Source of the DNA: Nemopilema nomurai
Lineage: Eukaryota > Cnidaria > Scyphozoa > Rhizostomeae > Rhizostomatidae
NCBI GenBank assembly: GCA_003864495.1
Contig: ML133402.1
Location: 1,599,867-1,663,866 of the forward strand
DNA: 64,000 bases
Direction: 5' to 3'
In this document: positions 48,225 through 61,601 of the stretch, piece by piece
Layout of the letters: every line of letters starts with the position of its first letter
Numbering within the stretch: position 1 is the stretch's first letter
Notes under the pieces: model-generated
What the model was told of the DNA's origin: nothing
The model's input: the letters and a program-made list of their open reading frames with translations, nothing else
Databases searched by the model: none
Position numbers and translations under genes: made by a program

Positions 48225-51200
48225 CTAGGGAACAAAAGAAGGATATTAACTAAGAAAATTAGCAACAGAGGTTTGGTGATGCGCTTTGCTTCGCTTAACA
48301 AATAAAAATGGAACCTGACTTTGAATGAGAAATTTGAAGTTTCTGATTCATTTGTGATCCCCAATTTGGTCTATCGTGACGTAAAGGCAGACTAGAAGAG
48401 CCTCTTCACACGTGTTTCTTCTGCAGTCATTCATATCATCGTGAATCAAGAATTTTCATATGAACATTCCATCTTAGGATGCCTAGGCCAATGCCAAGCA
48501 TACATGTTAAAACAAATTCTTAAAAAAAATCAAATTCTTCGCATAAAACTGTGAAGCTCGGCATTAAATGCAAAGATTTGAAACTGCCTGATATAAAAAA
48601 TAGAAGTTTTAAATGGCTGCCATTTTCGCAGCAACGTCTCATGCATGAATAAATGCCCGATATGCGACATGGCATTCTGTTCGACTTCATGAAGAAACTC
48701 AAAGAATACTTACCAGGCTACAAGGGAAGCCGAAGCAGTCAATAAAAAAGGTGTGACTGCTTATGAAAAACCTTGCCAAGCTATTTCTGTCTATCCAATA
48801 ACTTTTAAAATTATGGTACAACATTTTCAAATATCAGAAGACAACTCGGAAAGGTTTTTAAGCTTAAATGCAAGTCAGAGCCGGAAGAACATACAAATCA
48901 TCCTCAGCATTCACAAAGATGGAGAGACTGGGAATCTTACCTGCCCCGACAGGCTCCGCTAGGTTAGCGACTTTCTTCTTCTGTGAATCATCTTCAAATA
49001 TCGCTGAAACCAAGGACAAGGCGTCATTGATGACCAGGGACGTGTTGTTGGCGTCTCTTGCGGACTGCAAGTCATCAAAAAGACGTTGCGTCAGGTTGCG
49101 TGTCTCACTTGAGCTGTCATTGACAAGTTTGGCCACCCGCATCTTGAACTCCTTCCCTTTATCGTTCGTTTTGCTGGCTGACAAAATGTCTCGCAAAACC
49201 TTCAGCACGTCAGTAACCATCTCATCCGCGCCTGTGCTGTTATTGTCAATATCGGATACATTTCTCTTCAAAGGAGACGCCTTCAATTTGTCCATGATGG
49301 AAATCAATGCGCTGATCTTCTTTATCCCCTTCTCGTTATTCCACGCCTTGCTCAGTGAAGAGCTGACGTTTTCGGTGGGCTCCTTCTCAGAGACCTTGTC
49401 AGGTAACTCACTGTCTACCAGACCGAAGTTTCTTATACGAGAATCATTCCTCTGTGCGCGCAACGCAGTGAAGAGCTCTGATAGCACACTCTTAACGAGG
49501 CCCTGAATGACGTCATGTTGTGAGGTGACTGTAGTTGAACTTTCAAAGTTGTGGCGGGTTGTTGGCCTCAAAGCTTGGTCTGGATTGAGTTCCATTATAG
49601 AGCTCTGTGATGCAGGTACTTGGCTGTTATTGGGCGTCTGATAGTGAAGATGACTATTTTCCAAATTTCCTGGTGCTTGATTAACTTGGCCGTTCGATCC
49701 GTTTTGATAGTAATTATTACTTGGTCTCAATTGGGGCATCAGATTTGGACCTTGATTGCTCCTTGGTTGAGTTGGTGTAATCTGATACGGACCATTACCT
49801 GAAGAATCAAAATATAAGACCGCTAAAAGGGTGAGAATGTCTTTCCTTTACGTGAAGATAGATGGGTATCCGAGAGATTGGCCAAACGTGCAGCGGATAA
49901 ATGGGGAAAGGAAAGAAATGGGAATGAGCATGCGTGAAAGAGTTGCTGCTGGATCGGTGAAGTTGGAGTAGAAAAATGCTCGAGTTATAAAGGCTTGATA
50001 AAATCGTGTGAAACTGCAGAGACAGCATCCTCTCACACTCAGTACAAAAAAGGACATCACAATAGGAGACTTTCAGGCAGATACAAGTTCAGTTAAAAGA
50101 GTCAAGTGAAACAAAAATCAGTTTACCTTTCCTATTATTTGTCAACGCACCAAACGTTTTGCCAAGGAACGTGGGCTCTGCGGTGAATTCACTGATTCTT
50201 CCTGTCGGCTTGCTCTTTTTGTGCCAATGCTTGTGGTGCTTCTTCTTCTTCTTCTTGCTATGTTTCTTCCCTTTCTTTTTCTGCTTCTTCTTCGATTTCT
50301 TTTTCTTTTTGCCGTGTTTTCGTGAGCTTCTGTATGACTCCTTGTCAAAAATACCACCTGGACAAAAACATGGAGAACTTTGTACGGCAATTGTATTTTG
50401 CATGATAAGGTATGCTTTAGGGTCTGCACGATAAGGTGTGTACATAGGTGATGTCTATCTATGAGCCCTTACTCCCTACAAAAAGTAGGCACCGCTCTCT
50501 AACAATTCACCTTTGGATCTGGATAAATGCACAAATTAGCAGTATAAAGGGCTGAAGTAAAATGAATTTATGAAAGAACAGCATCAGCTTGGAAATTAAA
50601 AGGTACACAAGTCTCTGCCAATCTACTCAACACGTCAAAAGGAATCAGCAAACAGTATAATACCAAAAAGGGTTTTTTGATCAAAAACATTCCTGATCAA
50701 AATTCGTCTGAATGGAGAAAACCTCCTTGGAAAGCTAAACTCCCTTTGGTTATTCCATTCCTTTGAAAACTGGACGTTTTCATCTATGTCGACATTTGCA
50801 ATATCGTATGAGCAAAAGGTACAACAAGAAAAAATTTAAACTTATAAGTTAAATTTATAACTAGCGAACCTTCAAAGTCTTCTGAAACCTTTGATGTATC
50901 CTTGCTTTCTGATTTATCTAATACTCCTTCGTGCTCTTGAGAGGAGCTTTCGGAGTCCTCGTCCTGAGGCCGAGGCTTGCCTATGAGCTCATCTTGCAAA
51001 GCCTCGGTAGCATCTTCTAGGTCTCCATGTTTCACCTTTGACCTGTAATGTTTTTTGTTATTGTTGTTGTTGTCAGTGACAGCCAGAGTCCATACACCAC
51101 GAGGATCTTCTCCCCAGAAGTGAACACTCATGAAGATCCAGTCCTGAAAGAGTGAAGCCAGACTCTATACCGTTAGCTGCTACATCAAAACTACGTGTTT

Positions 51201-54200
51201 GTCATATCTATGTTATCATATGAAATATGGTTAATCAAGATATTCTGCTAAAGTAGCCAAACCCAAAGGCGAACATTCTCACAGAATGGGTTAAATGCAT
51301 GCAATTCAAGAAAATTAATTAGAAGGTAGGCAAAAGAGGAAATATTTTTCACCAGTTTGATTGATTATACTATATAAAAATGTGACAAACAATCTCCTAG
51401 TTAAGACCCTGAGACGTTTTTTTGAAACAATTTCTTGGTATACATCAAATTTTGTGATACTAAATAGCTACGATTCTAGCTAAATAAGGCAATGATCTAG
51501 CCTTCCAGGCCAAACCAAGGCCTTCAACCGAGCGCATGGTACACAAATGCTAAAAATACAATGTTAAGGAAATGGTGTTCACCTTGAGTCCCTTATTTGA
51601 TGATCATTCTCCTTGTTTTCAATATTTGACTCCGCGTTCCCGACGGGGAAATCAGCTCTATACTCAAGTGTCCCCTGTATCGATGTTTCAAGGATATCAC
51701 CAATTGCACGTGCTCCAGGCTCCGGATCTCTAATGCCGTGTCCGAGCAAGCGGATGCGTTTGTGGCAACCAGCACTGTACCGGACTCAGGAATTTTCCTG
51801 GGAACACGAATAAGGGGTCTCAGTAAGTTTTGAATTTAGAAAATAAAAAAAATGGTAAAATTCAGAATGTCAGCCCCATTGACCAATTCTTTTTAAAGGC
51901 GTAAACGTCGCCATCTGGGTTGCTAATCTTGTTGAACTTTTACATTCGACTTGAAACACACTGACCACAGGAAAATTTAATCCTCTTACTGATAAATATT
52001 TCTATGAATTTACAATTTACGTCTGAGAACTATGTAGACCGTTCCATATTCTCATCAGACCGAATGATTCTTTTTGCTTCACTGATTACGACATTTTATT
52101 CCTTCCTAAAATCGTCATTCTTAAAAACTTGACTAAAAGCCAATGAAATTTTCCACTCCACTATTCATACATAGCTGACAAAAAATAGGACAACTCGAAC
52201 TGCGACATTCCCAAGAAGAATCAAACAATATCTTTCTAGCTAAATTAGCATTGAACGGTTGAAACTGTATTAATAAGTTCAAAAAATACTTTAAGGTGGA
52301 CCAAAGCTTTTTATATGCGTTCGACTTCATCATTTAGCTTGAAAAATTGAAAAAATTACATATTTGGGTTTGAACGAACAAGCCGCAAAAAATTTCATCT
52401 TCTGGCGGATGAATATTGCTAGCAACTGTATAGGTAAGACCTACATCACGACCAAATCAATCTCTTTTCTTCCTGGTGCAGAAAAGCAAAGCTTTGTATA
52501 CGAAGTTCAAAACACATGTTAAGGTGCTTACCAAGGCCCGTCGTTCTTGTCGCCCCAGCACTTTCTCTGCTCTGGGATGTTGTCCCAGGCCCTCGCCTTC
52601 GTAATGAGCTGCGATGCGTCCATTTTGCCGAAGCCAAACTTTTGGTTGAACCATTTCCCGGCTCCGTTTCTCCTCCACCCCTCGTCTAACGGACTGGTCA
52701 TGAGGGCTGTTTCAACAATGATGGCTTGAACATCGCGCCAAGTCAGTTTCGAGCTAACAAGAAACAGAAATCGACGTCAGTAGAAAGGACTTACGTTTAC
52801 AACGCTGTGACGTCATGGGACTTCAAGGTGGTGAGAGGTGACCGATGTTAGCCTTAGGAGTAGATTCATCGAAGGTTCCCACAGATGGTCATGTCATGAA
52901 TAACAATTAGAGAGGAAGATTTTTAATCTAAATTGTGAGCTAGTTAGACAGGTAGACATGGGACACATAAGAAGCCTAATTACATGACATCATAAATCAA
53001 GACAGAAATTAATTTCACAACATTAAAGGTGATGTTTCAAACTTTCGCTTAAAGAGGTCTCTTGTTCATACAACAAATGACTCTAGAACCCCTAATAAAA
53101 TATCTTCAGTTCGTTGATAAAAGACACTCTGGGAATACTATGGCAGACAAGCAAGGAAAGGCTTCAAACTGCAAGACATTCAAAGGTTGAACCTGCAGAT
53201 GCTAGCGAATTTTGGAGTGGCTTACTTTGCTTCCAGCATCAATGCAATCATTCCTGCAGCCAATGGGGCGGCTGAAGATGTTCCTTTGAATTGGTCCGTG
53301 CATTTATGGTTCAGAGTAGTCGTTATCTGCACGAGAAATGGTCGGTTATTGGCGATTTCTATCTAAACTTTATGACAAATGCATATGTCTGAGATTATAG
53401 CGATCTGAAAGATCTCTGCTTTTAAATGCACAACATGTTCCTTATCAAATTTCTTGCCGTTGGAAACATCAAAGACCTCATGAGAAACAAATCGCATTAA
53501 TGAACTCACAATTTTGTTCTCCCTCTTTTCCCTGTGGGAGCCTCCACTGTAAGTGACCGCCAGGGTGGATGCGCAGCTCTCGGTGTAGTACGTCGATAGG
53601 CCATGGTCACTGATGGCGCCAATGGAGACCGTGTAGATGCTGGTCGTGTAGCCATCGCAGTTACAGTCGTCGTCTGTCAGGCCGCCATTTCCCGTCGCCC
53701 AAACAAAAATCGAGCCCAGTCCCCCGCGGCCCTGAAAACAACAAACGGGACTTTTAGAAAAGGACTTTTTAAATTTTTTTCAATCAAGTCAAAGAATAAC
53801 CTTAAAGCTACCATGCATACACTAATAGCTAGTCGAAGTGTGGGCAACCAGTACGTTATCACTGGTGATGTACAGGAGGGTAGACCCCCTTCAGAACCAA
53901 GAAGAATTGGAATAATTAAAGGGTAAAAAGGGGACTTTCGTTACATTGAAATGAGGTGGGAAAAATTGCGGCTAAACGTATAAACTTGATCCTGGACCAA
54001 CTCCTTTGGCAGTCAATATATGAAAGCAAATGCACACTTAAAAAGTAACAGGAGATTTATAAGTTCGTTAAGCTTTTTTAAGTGCGAAATCTCACGATAA
54101 AAATCTCAATACAATAACACTGCAAATACTGATAACACTCATCAATTATTTTTACATGTCTACTTACAGACCAATTGTCTGGCAGAGAAAGTTTATTAAC

Positions 54201-57200
54201 ACGAAATTGCAAGGGTGTAATTGGTTTTAGGCGGTAATTTTGGAGATGACGGGTCATAATTTTCTAAAACACTCAGTCATAAATCTGAAATATGAATTGC
54301 TAAACGTTTCCCGTTGCCAAATTTTAAGCTGTGATACAGAATACTACAATACAAAGGAAAGACGATGTGCTCGACATAACAAAAGAAAAGGACAAGGAAG
54401 GAAACCAATGAAACACACTGACAGTAGACCTTTACTGGATACCTGCGGCTACAACACTGTACTATAGAAGCTTAAGTTACTAAAGGTGGATTTTCTGCAC
54501 TATGTCACTAACGAACCTCTTTGGTTCCAAGCTGCAGTGCTTTGCTTGCCAGCGTGCCGGGTCTTCCAAATCGCTTCCCGTCATCCTTTGGGCCCCAGGC
54601 GCAGCTGTAGATATGAATGTAGTTGTTGCGGAAGCTAAGAGAGCTGCCTTCAATTGTATCAGTGGTATTGCCGTCCAACATTCGAATACCTGAAAAAGGG
54701 GATCACGGGAAGTTTAAAATGGAGGGGACTAGGACTGGGCAGAACAGAAGTTATAGGCCAACAGCAACCATAATTATGCCTACGGACTCTGCAAGGGTGC
54801 TTAATAATTACCTCCAATACTTGCATTGAACGCAACACCGACACCGCAAATGCCATTGCCTGATTCAGCTGCCACTTGTCCAGCACACTTGGTGCCATGA
54901 CTGTTAAAAAAACAATTGATTTAGCTCCCTGTTCAGCTATATATACATTCATCATACAACAAGTTGCCATGAAGGGAAAATCAACATTAAATCGAGGTTG
55001 TTAAAAAGTAGAACTTTAATTAAGCCTCTTGATGATAGAATTTTGTAATTTTTATACTGCCAACCTTTCCGATAATTGTAACAATTTTAAAATAAAAGCA
55101 AATTAGAAACAAAAAAATATTTCAAAATAAATTTAACCAAAGCAGTCCTTTAGCTTGCTGCCAGCAATGATCTCAATGGATGTTTCGGATGAGAATTTCA
55201 ATAGTAAATGTTACAATGCTATAACTTCGCTACAAACTCTAAAACACATTTGAAAGTCAATTAGAACCAGCTTACCAGTTGTTTGGATCAGCAACCCGTG
55301 GCATTGGGTCATTGTCATAGTCGTTGAAGTCATAACTGGCTTTAAAGTCCTAAATAAATAACCGATTTACACTCAACAAATTATCAATACATATTCTATA
55401 CTTAATAAATGATCAACATAAAGCTTAATTGATGGTCAATTCAAGTCTGCCTTATTAATAACTGTTACTGTTCTAAAATAAAATGCACCCAAAAAAGGTT
55501 CTTAAAATTTTCATTGAATGGTAATTTGAAACAAAATTTAAGCAGCATCTGAATGCAGCAAAATCTACTTCCAGCTAACAAATCTTCTTCTAAAACTCCT
55601 TATGGTCAATCTTCTTCTAAAACTCCAAAACGCTTCTAGCTCATAATTAGACAACTACTCACAAAATTTTTCACCAAGTCAGGATGTGTGTAATCAACAC
55701 CTGAGAGGAAACAGCAAAGTTAAACTAATTAGCAATCAAAAATGAAACTAATACTACTTAAAAAAAAAATGACCTAGGACTAATTCAAGCCTAAAACTTC
55801 CCAAATTGTGATTGGATATGTAATGAATAAGTTCATTAAACAAAAGTACCATTTAAGATTTTGAATACGTATGTGTGTGTGGTTATATATAAATAAGCCT
55901 ATCGTGACACTAAGACTAATTCATTCATCCCAATAGCTAAAGCAGTTTTAAGATAAGAAGAGAGGTTGGTAGCAGAGAAATTATGGTTAAACAAAATATT
56001 ACTAGACAATAGAAACTAAAATATGGAAAAGTTTACTTTTCAACTCTTTGCAAACAAAAATTGCTTAACATATATCAGTTGCATGAAGACAATCAAGGAG
56101 TTTTTGTTGTCACCTACCATCATCTAGAACTGCAACAATGACACCTTTTCCAGTAATACCCTTTGACCAAACAGGTAGCACATTGATATCCAAATTTGGT
56201 GGCCCTGATGATTGGCCAATATTGTTCTAAAGAGAATAATGTAACTTAAATTAAAAAAAATTTTTACTTCTCATTTATTATTCTGAATAATTCATGTGTT
56301 AATCTTATATATTTATGGATTTCTCTATCATAAAATTTTGTCAATTGTTATTTCAACACACAAAGTATTAACTATCTCTCATTTATATAAGTTAAAATAA
56401 AAACACAGCACTTAAATGTGTCTCATTCTACAGGGCAACAAACTCTGTGGATTCATAAACTTCAGTGGACCTCAGTGGACATAGCATTACTGCCAAAGAA
56501 TTCACAGTTTCTTTATAGAGCAAAACAACTGGATCCAGTTCTAAATTGTTCTTGAACTTCAACCATTGCACTATAGCAAAACAATTCTATACAGTCAGCC
56601 CCGGCACAACATAGGCTTACCATTCTTTACAACTGGAAACTGTTGAGTAATCCTTCTTCTTAAGAAAGTTTGCGTAAAAACTGGGGCCATGTTGAAGGGG
56701 AATAAAACTAAATGAACTTTGAGGTAAATAAAATGTCTCTTTACAAAACCTAAGCAGAAAGGCATCAGCAGAATGAAAAATGAAAATTTGCAAATGGGAC
56801 AAACTATAAAAATTTCCTACCAGATACCATTGATCCTTGTACAAAGGGTCTTGAATTGTAACTGCTTTTGGGTGCTCAATACCAACAAAGTCTGGAATTA
56901 TTGACCTTTTGTCTCTTTCTAGAACCTGCTGCTGCTCCACCCATTTCACCTTCATAAATAATATTTTCAATAATGTATATTTGTACTCCAATCACAAAGA
57001 TTAATCTCTCTTTTTTATAATAATAAGTGAAAAATAAAAAACCAAAAGAGTCTGAAAATTACAAATTATTTCAAGGATCACTAGCAATCTCAAAAAATTT
57101 TGCTTCACCTACATCTTGTGAAAGGTAAGCTTGTCATGATTTTTTAATATCATTAGAAGATCTACAGCAAAGACCAATAAAATAAGAGCCAAGTGTTTAA

Positions 57201-58464
57201 GCAACTGAAATTTTGAATAAATGTGTCTTGAATTAAGGTCAGAACTTCAGTAAATTTTTTGATAGCTCAGTAACTTGGAGAAACTTGATTCACTAAGCCT
57301 GTGTCAGTTTCTGTGATAATCTATATATTTTTAAATGTGACATTGGACTTACTGTATATTTACTTCAGTTACATAAAACTGATAATTTGGGCAGGTCATT
57401 TAGCCATTTAGGACTTCTTTCATGCATCAATATGAGGTGCTTTATACATACCAATTTGAAAATAAATTCAATACAACATGAAAAAACACTATTGTTCTCA
57501 ATCAAAACACAACCTTCAACACAGGATTAAAAATATTACAAAACTGCGGAAAAAAATCCACACCTCTTTCTCAGTGAGAAGAAGCTCTGACTTATCAACT
57601 TCTCTTCTTTTTCGTCTGCCTGTTTCTGCTTTGTGAACAAAATGATAGTAGCCTGGTAAACTGCCAACCTTAAATTGAAATTTAATACTGGAAATTAGTC
57701 AAAGAATGTAAATATAAAGTGAAACAAAACAAAGTTACAGTACAGATGATGGATCACCTGGTCCAGAAAGAATTTGGTAATTTTTGAGTGCTTCTCTGAA
57801 TCCTGTGTTTAAATTATTAAGGCCTTGTATATACTTGGCTTTAATAGCTAAAAAGTCTTTTCAATAAGAAGATTATGACTCAATTTGCATCACAAGAAAC
57901 TGAATAATGATGACAGCTTTGTAAGATAGTGCCAAATTGGTTTTCATTATGAATAAGCATTTCACATCAAACAAACCTTAAGAATATAATCCTCCTATGT
58001 TAGAAGTATGTACTTTAATGATTTCTAATATCATGGACTTTTCCTTAAAGTGAAACCAGACATGAGAACTCGACATATAATCTACTGTGCTTCTCAATAA
58101 TACCAAGGCTAAATTTCAATAAAATTATTCAAAACTAAATAGATCTTGTTTTCTGCATAAGTTTTTAAAAATTAAAGAGTGAGAGAAATCTTCTAAAACT
58201 TGACAGAAAATCGTTTTAATTGGCGTATATTTCCATAGAATATCTAAGAACATCACGAGTTTGTTTTCCTGATTATACCTGTCCTAAATTAACGAATCCA
58301 TGTCGTTTGGCGATTCTGTTCGCGACTTCTGAGTCTCCATCTTCGATATGTACTGCCCAAGAGTTTGTGTAATGAATATCATCGTAGTCTTCCCAACAAT
58401 CAACAAATAAAATTGATGGTAGGATAACCAAGACCAAAAAAATAGGCCCCTCGACTAAAAACAT
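45805..58464 (-). CDS. PCSK7-like: PC7-like proprotein convertase with a giant insertion in its P domain
   Basis: Sixteen exons: 58279-58464, 57564-57668, 56821-56949, 56118-56226, 55663-55700, 55276-55349, 54812-54900, 54517-54689, 53510-53731, 53226-53326, 52532-52753, 51583-51797, 50870-51143, 50127-50357, 48941-49798 and 45805-48224; about 1,814 residues. In order: signal peptide; prodomain ([19 protein letters not shown] block) ending RDKR112; subtilisin domain with Asp175 (VLDDGV), His215 (HGTKC), oxyanion Asn316 (ATGNGG) and Ser392 ([11 protein letters not shown]); P domain from about residue 485. VNLGQVGSL, VKWVEQQ and YSCAWGP favour PC7 over furin. The enzyme cuts secretory precursors after basic residues. 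P-domain strands are present up to GVWTLAVTD. An insertion of about 1,200 residues follows, then the final strand [13 protein letters not shown] and a stop. No transmembrane segment. Exon 12 has a one-base frame slip. Family certain; paralogue less so. Confidence 0.9.
48941..49798 (-). CDS. PCSK7-like: convertase exon 15: Asn/Gln-rich then helical part of the insertion
   Basis: 286 codons, phase 1 at both ends. The first 80 residues are Asn/Gln/Pro/Ser-rich ([15 protein letters not shown]). The rest is predicted-helical by eye, with heptad-like Leu/Ile/Val ([30 protein letters not shown]). No known domain. KRNVSD is a dibasic site. Confidence 0.82.
50127..50357 (-). CDS. PCSK7-like: convertase exon 14: Lys/His-rich block of the insertion
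   Basis: This exon of 77 codons, phase 1 at both ends, encodes a run of over 30 residues that is almost only Lys and His ([25 protein letters not shown]), then a Ser/Thr/Phe stretch. Both splice sites are good and phases match exons 13 and 15. Symmetric phase means it could be skipped or duplicated without shifting the frame. Confidence 0.8.
51583..51797 (-). CDS. PCSK7-like: convertase exon 12: P-domain exon with a frame slip
   Basis: The 5' part reads in frame through [19 protein letters not shown] and [14 protein letters not shown], then meets TAA at 51593. The 3' part reads SSNKGLK in another frame and joins exon 13 ([10 protein letters not shown]) in correct phase. Both halves align to furin-family P domains. 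Four bases between the halves stand where a multiple of three is needed, so one base is extra (or two are missing). No intron can fit in so short a span. Confidence 0.8.
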
Positions 58465-59922
58465 GACGGTGAGTTAAACAGAAAACCATAGCCGCAGTAG
58501 AATCATTTTCAAGTTCTATCTTTTAGGCCGAACAGCGAAATGTTATTTAATAGTCTTACCTAAATTTCAAGCATCCTTCGCAGTTCAGTGAGCACCATTG
58601 GGCAATGCACAAGCACAGCCCCACTAGTTTTGATTGCCGCCACTTTTCATTCGACGAGAAGCAAGTTGATATCGAGATTCACCGCAGCAACAACAACAGT
58701 AGCCCGAAAAATTCGGGGCCCAAGGGGTTAGGGGGAACAAGGGAGATTTAAGAAAAGGAACCGTGGGAGAATAAGTAAGTAATTATATGTGCATAGGGAC
58801 CAAAGAACCTTTTTTGGGGAGTTGGGGAACAATTTGACATTTCTTTTTTGGGTATTAAACAATATTTTGGTGAATAAGGGAGATTTGGAAACCTAGCTAG
58901 GGAGCACAACACGCCTGGTAGGGCCCTCCAAATTTAGTCGTCAAAACAATCCAAGCTAGAAGTGGGTATAAGGGGAATTTCTTTGGATACTTAAATTTCA
59001 GGATTCAGATATGTTTACCTACAAGCAGAATTGAAGTTACAAGTCGAATAAAAGCTACCAATTTGTTGATTGTTGACTACCACTTTCTGCATGAAAGGAA
59101 ATGTATCTATCAAAAGTGCTTGTTATTTTATGTCGAGCAAGGGGTACTAACAATTGACCAATTAAGAGAGTACGAAGCTTTTAAGAGTGGGGTGGGGGCA
59201 CGTACACCACATACCGTCGGGTTCCTACATCTATGCGACAAACAGTCTCGGGCAATGGCGAACTAGCTTGTGCTCAGACCCGCAATATAAGCGTTTCTTG
59301 CTCAGCTGTAAACGGGTCATTCTCATTTTAATGTTGCATTTTGACTTTCAAAGCAGTGTAAACAAGAAGTGATTAGAATACAATTGTTGCACTTATTCAA
59401 CTTAAAGACCGGCTGTTGCAAGGTGACAGATAAAGAGGAAATTAATCACAACTAATCGAGAAAGATTAATTATATTCTGCAAAAAAAGAAGTGTCTAATT
59501 TTTCAAAGAGAATTGACAAGCATGCAAAATTTACAATCAATTTGCCTCTACTTTTGTCAGCAGATCGCTTTTTAATTGGAATTTTTAGCTCTTCCTGTTT
59601 TATGAAATGCATAAATCAAGTGCCTGGTTGCTGATATCTCCCACGAACGGTTGTATTTGTTGCTTAAAGTGGCTCACAATCTACAGAGGTGCTTATCATA
59701 AAAAAACAGAGACGAAAGACCGCAGAGGGGAAAAGTCAGGTATACATTCAAAACTTGATAGTTAATACTGTAATTTATATGTTTGGCTACCTACGTGTAA
59801 AAAGTTTTTACGAAGAGTACCCGAGGTGAACAAATACAGAGGTGATAAGCAGCTTATACAAAATATTTGAGTTCTCTAGTAAGTTCTCTATTGACATACA
59901 TATTTCTATTGCTTTTAGGGCG
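58465..59922. other. intergenic between convertase and cysteine-rich gene 1
   Basis: The two genes are divergent, so this 1.5 kb carries both promoters. A possible 5' UTR exon of the plus-strand gene ends at a donor near 59730 (GTCAG|GTATAC). No other coding sequence recognised. Confidence 0.45.
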
Positions 59923-60662
59923 ATGGTAAACAACACAGCGGAACGTTTTCTTATCTCCCTGCTGTTGCTTGGCAGCCTTCTTTTGTCATGCAACAGTCGA
60001 TATGTCGAGGATGATGACATTCTTGAGGAAGATTTCGATTTAGAAGAAGTAAGATTTCACCTTCACTCCTGTTTGCTTAGCAGAAGTCTTTTATCAATTA
60101 CAGATTAATTGACTCAGATTGAAACTAAATTATGTTAAACAAAAGTGGCCATTTTTGAGAAGTCATTGAAAAATTATTGTCACTAGATTGTAGTTGATCA
60201 TAATCTCTCTAGGATAGGGAGATTTTTCCTTAAAGAGTGATAATGAATTGATATTTGAAAGTGGAAAATGATTATTTAAAGTGGTATTCCTATACTTTGT
60301 GAGCTAAGTCTTAAAGAGTATGGTATGTAAAGAGTTTTTGCTAAGAAAGACTTTTGAATAATCATGATTGATAGATTCATGATTGATTGATATATATGCA
60401 TATAAAAAGGCATCTTTATTGCAGATTTGACCTTCATAGCTTGTTCAATTTTCTGAGCCTCCATGTGTTCAGCCGATAAACTAAAGACACCCTTCTTCCT
60501 TTCTAGGTATCCATTCGTTGTCTTCAAACCCTGTTTGCACCGTGCAAGAAGGACAGAGACTGCCAAGTTGACAAGCGCTGCCCGATGATCTGCCGACGCC
60601 ACTCCAAACATTGTTTTGTCGACACAAAGATAACGGGGCTGCCACAGTTTGCCATATCTTGA
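59923..60662 (+). CDS. secreted cysteine-rich peptide precursor 1
   Basis: Two exons, 59923-60048 and 60507-60662 (phase 0 junction), encode 93 residues. Exon 1 gives a signal peptide (ERFLISLLLLGSLLLSC) and an acidic propeptide-like stretch (DDDILEEDFDLEE). Exon 2 gives a basic domain with six cysteines spaced C-x7-C-x5-C-x5-C-x3-C-x6-C and a 14-residue tail to TGA. The C-x5-C...C-x3-C core recalls WAP-type and other small disulfide folds, but I cannot place it in a family. An acceptor (GCTTTTAG) eight bases 5' of the coding exon implies a 5' UTR intron; AATAAA lies near 60777. Role unknown: antimicrobial, inhibitor, signalling or venom component are all open. Confidence 0.72.
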
Positions 60663-61601
60663 ACTTCTAAGCTGTTCAAGAAAGTGTGTTGAAGATTAAC
60701 GTTGATTCAGTTCTTTTCAAGCGATCTATCTTTCTAGAAACTTTCCGTGAGAATCTTTCTCTGATGATACCATGTGAATAAAATCGTGCAACATACCCAC
60801 AAAGTGTACTAATATGCAATTAATAACACATGTGGTATTAACGTTTTTCATGCTTTTTGCGGATTTTCTTCAATAGAGCTCCAGTCAAGGTTGGTGTACT
60901 TTGGCAGAAATTGTGGCATTTTTCAGTTTTTGAAAATTAGCACAAAGCCTCCAAATCCATTTTGTTTTGATTGTAATAATGTATTCAAGGATGCTTAAGT
61001 TTTTGACTCAAATTGCTTTTTTCCTTGTTTCCCCTCACTCGTATATCTGTAAATAAATTTTCTGCACTTAAACACACTTTGCTGCTTGTAATAATTTTAT
61101 GTCATTTTAATTAGCAAGGATTTAGAAAATTAATGTCATATACCCACATTTTAGTTATTGACTCTCTTTTTTCATCATCTACTGAACCCTTTGCTGATGG
61201 ATCATAGAGTTTCTTTTCATTGATACATAAAGTAAACTTTCGCAAATTAGAATGCAAGCATCAATCTGAGCTTACCAACGATCGTAATTTTATCTTACTT
61301 AAGTACAAGCTGCACCCCTTTAAATGTTGCCGTGCTCTAAGAGAGCATTGACCCCCCCCCCTCATTTGGCTCACCCTCATTCGTAACACCCTTTCAATGA
61401 ATTTCATTTGGAAAAGCCTATTTATTAAAAAGAAACAAAGTTCTTAAACAGGTTTGAGAGTCATTTACACATGGAATTTCAATCCAATTAAAATCTAGTT
61501 ATTTTGTACCGCCCTAAAGAGACCCTTCGAGTAGGGCCAAGCCATCGAGTAATTATAGTATCAGGCTAAGACTGCATCAGAAATTTACAATAGTTCTTCT
61601 G
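60663..61601. other. spacer between two convergent cysteine-rich genes
   Basis: AT-rich 3' flank of both genes. It holds AATAAA signals for the plus gene (near 60777 and 61052) and a C9 run near 61352. No further gene seen. Confidence 0.5.

Noticed and set aside
45907..48228. Several plus-strand ORFs of 60-130 codons opposite convertase exon 16
   Set aside because: They are antisense shadows of a long, biased coding exon, with Ser/Phe/Leu composition mirroring Glu/Lys/Asp codons.
48868..49506. 212-codon plus-strand ORF opposite convertase exon 15
   Set aside because: Antisense to an exon whose frame and phase fit on both sides; no similarity seen.
59842..59922. Upstream in-frame ATG (59842) as start of cysteine-rich precursor 1
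   Set aside because: An acceptor (GCTTTTAG) lies between it and the ATG at 59923, and only the later start gives a normal signal peptide.
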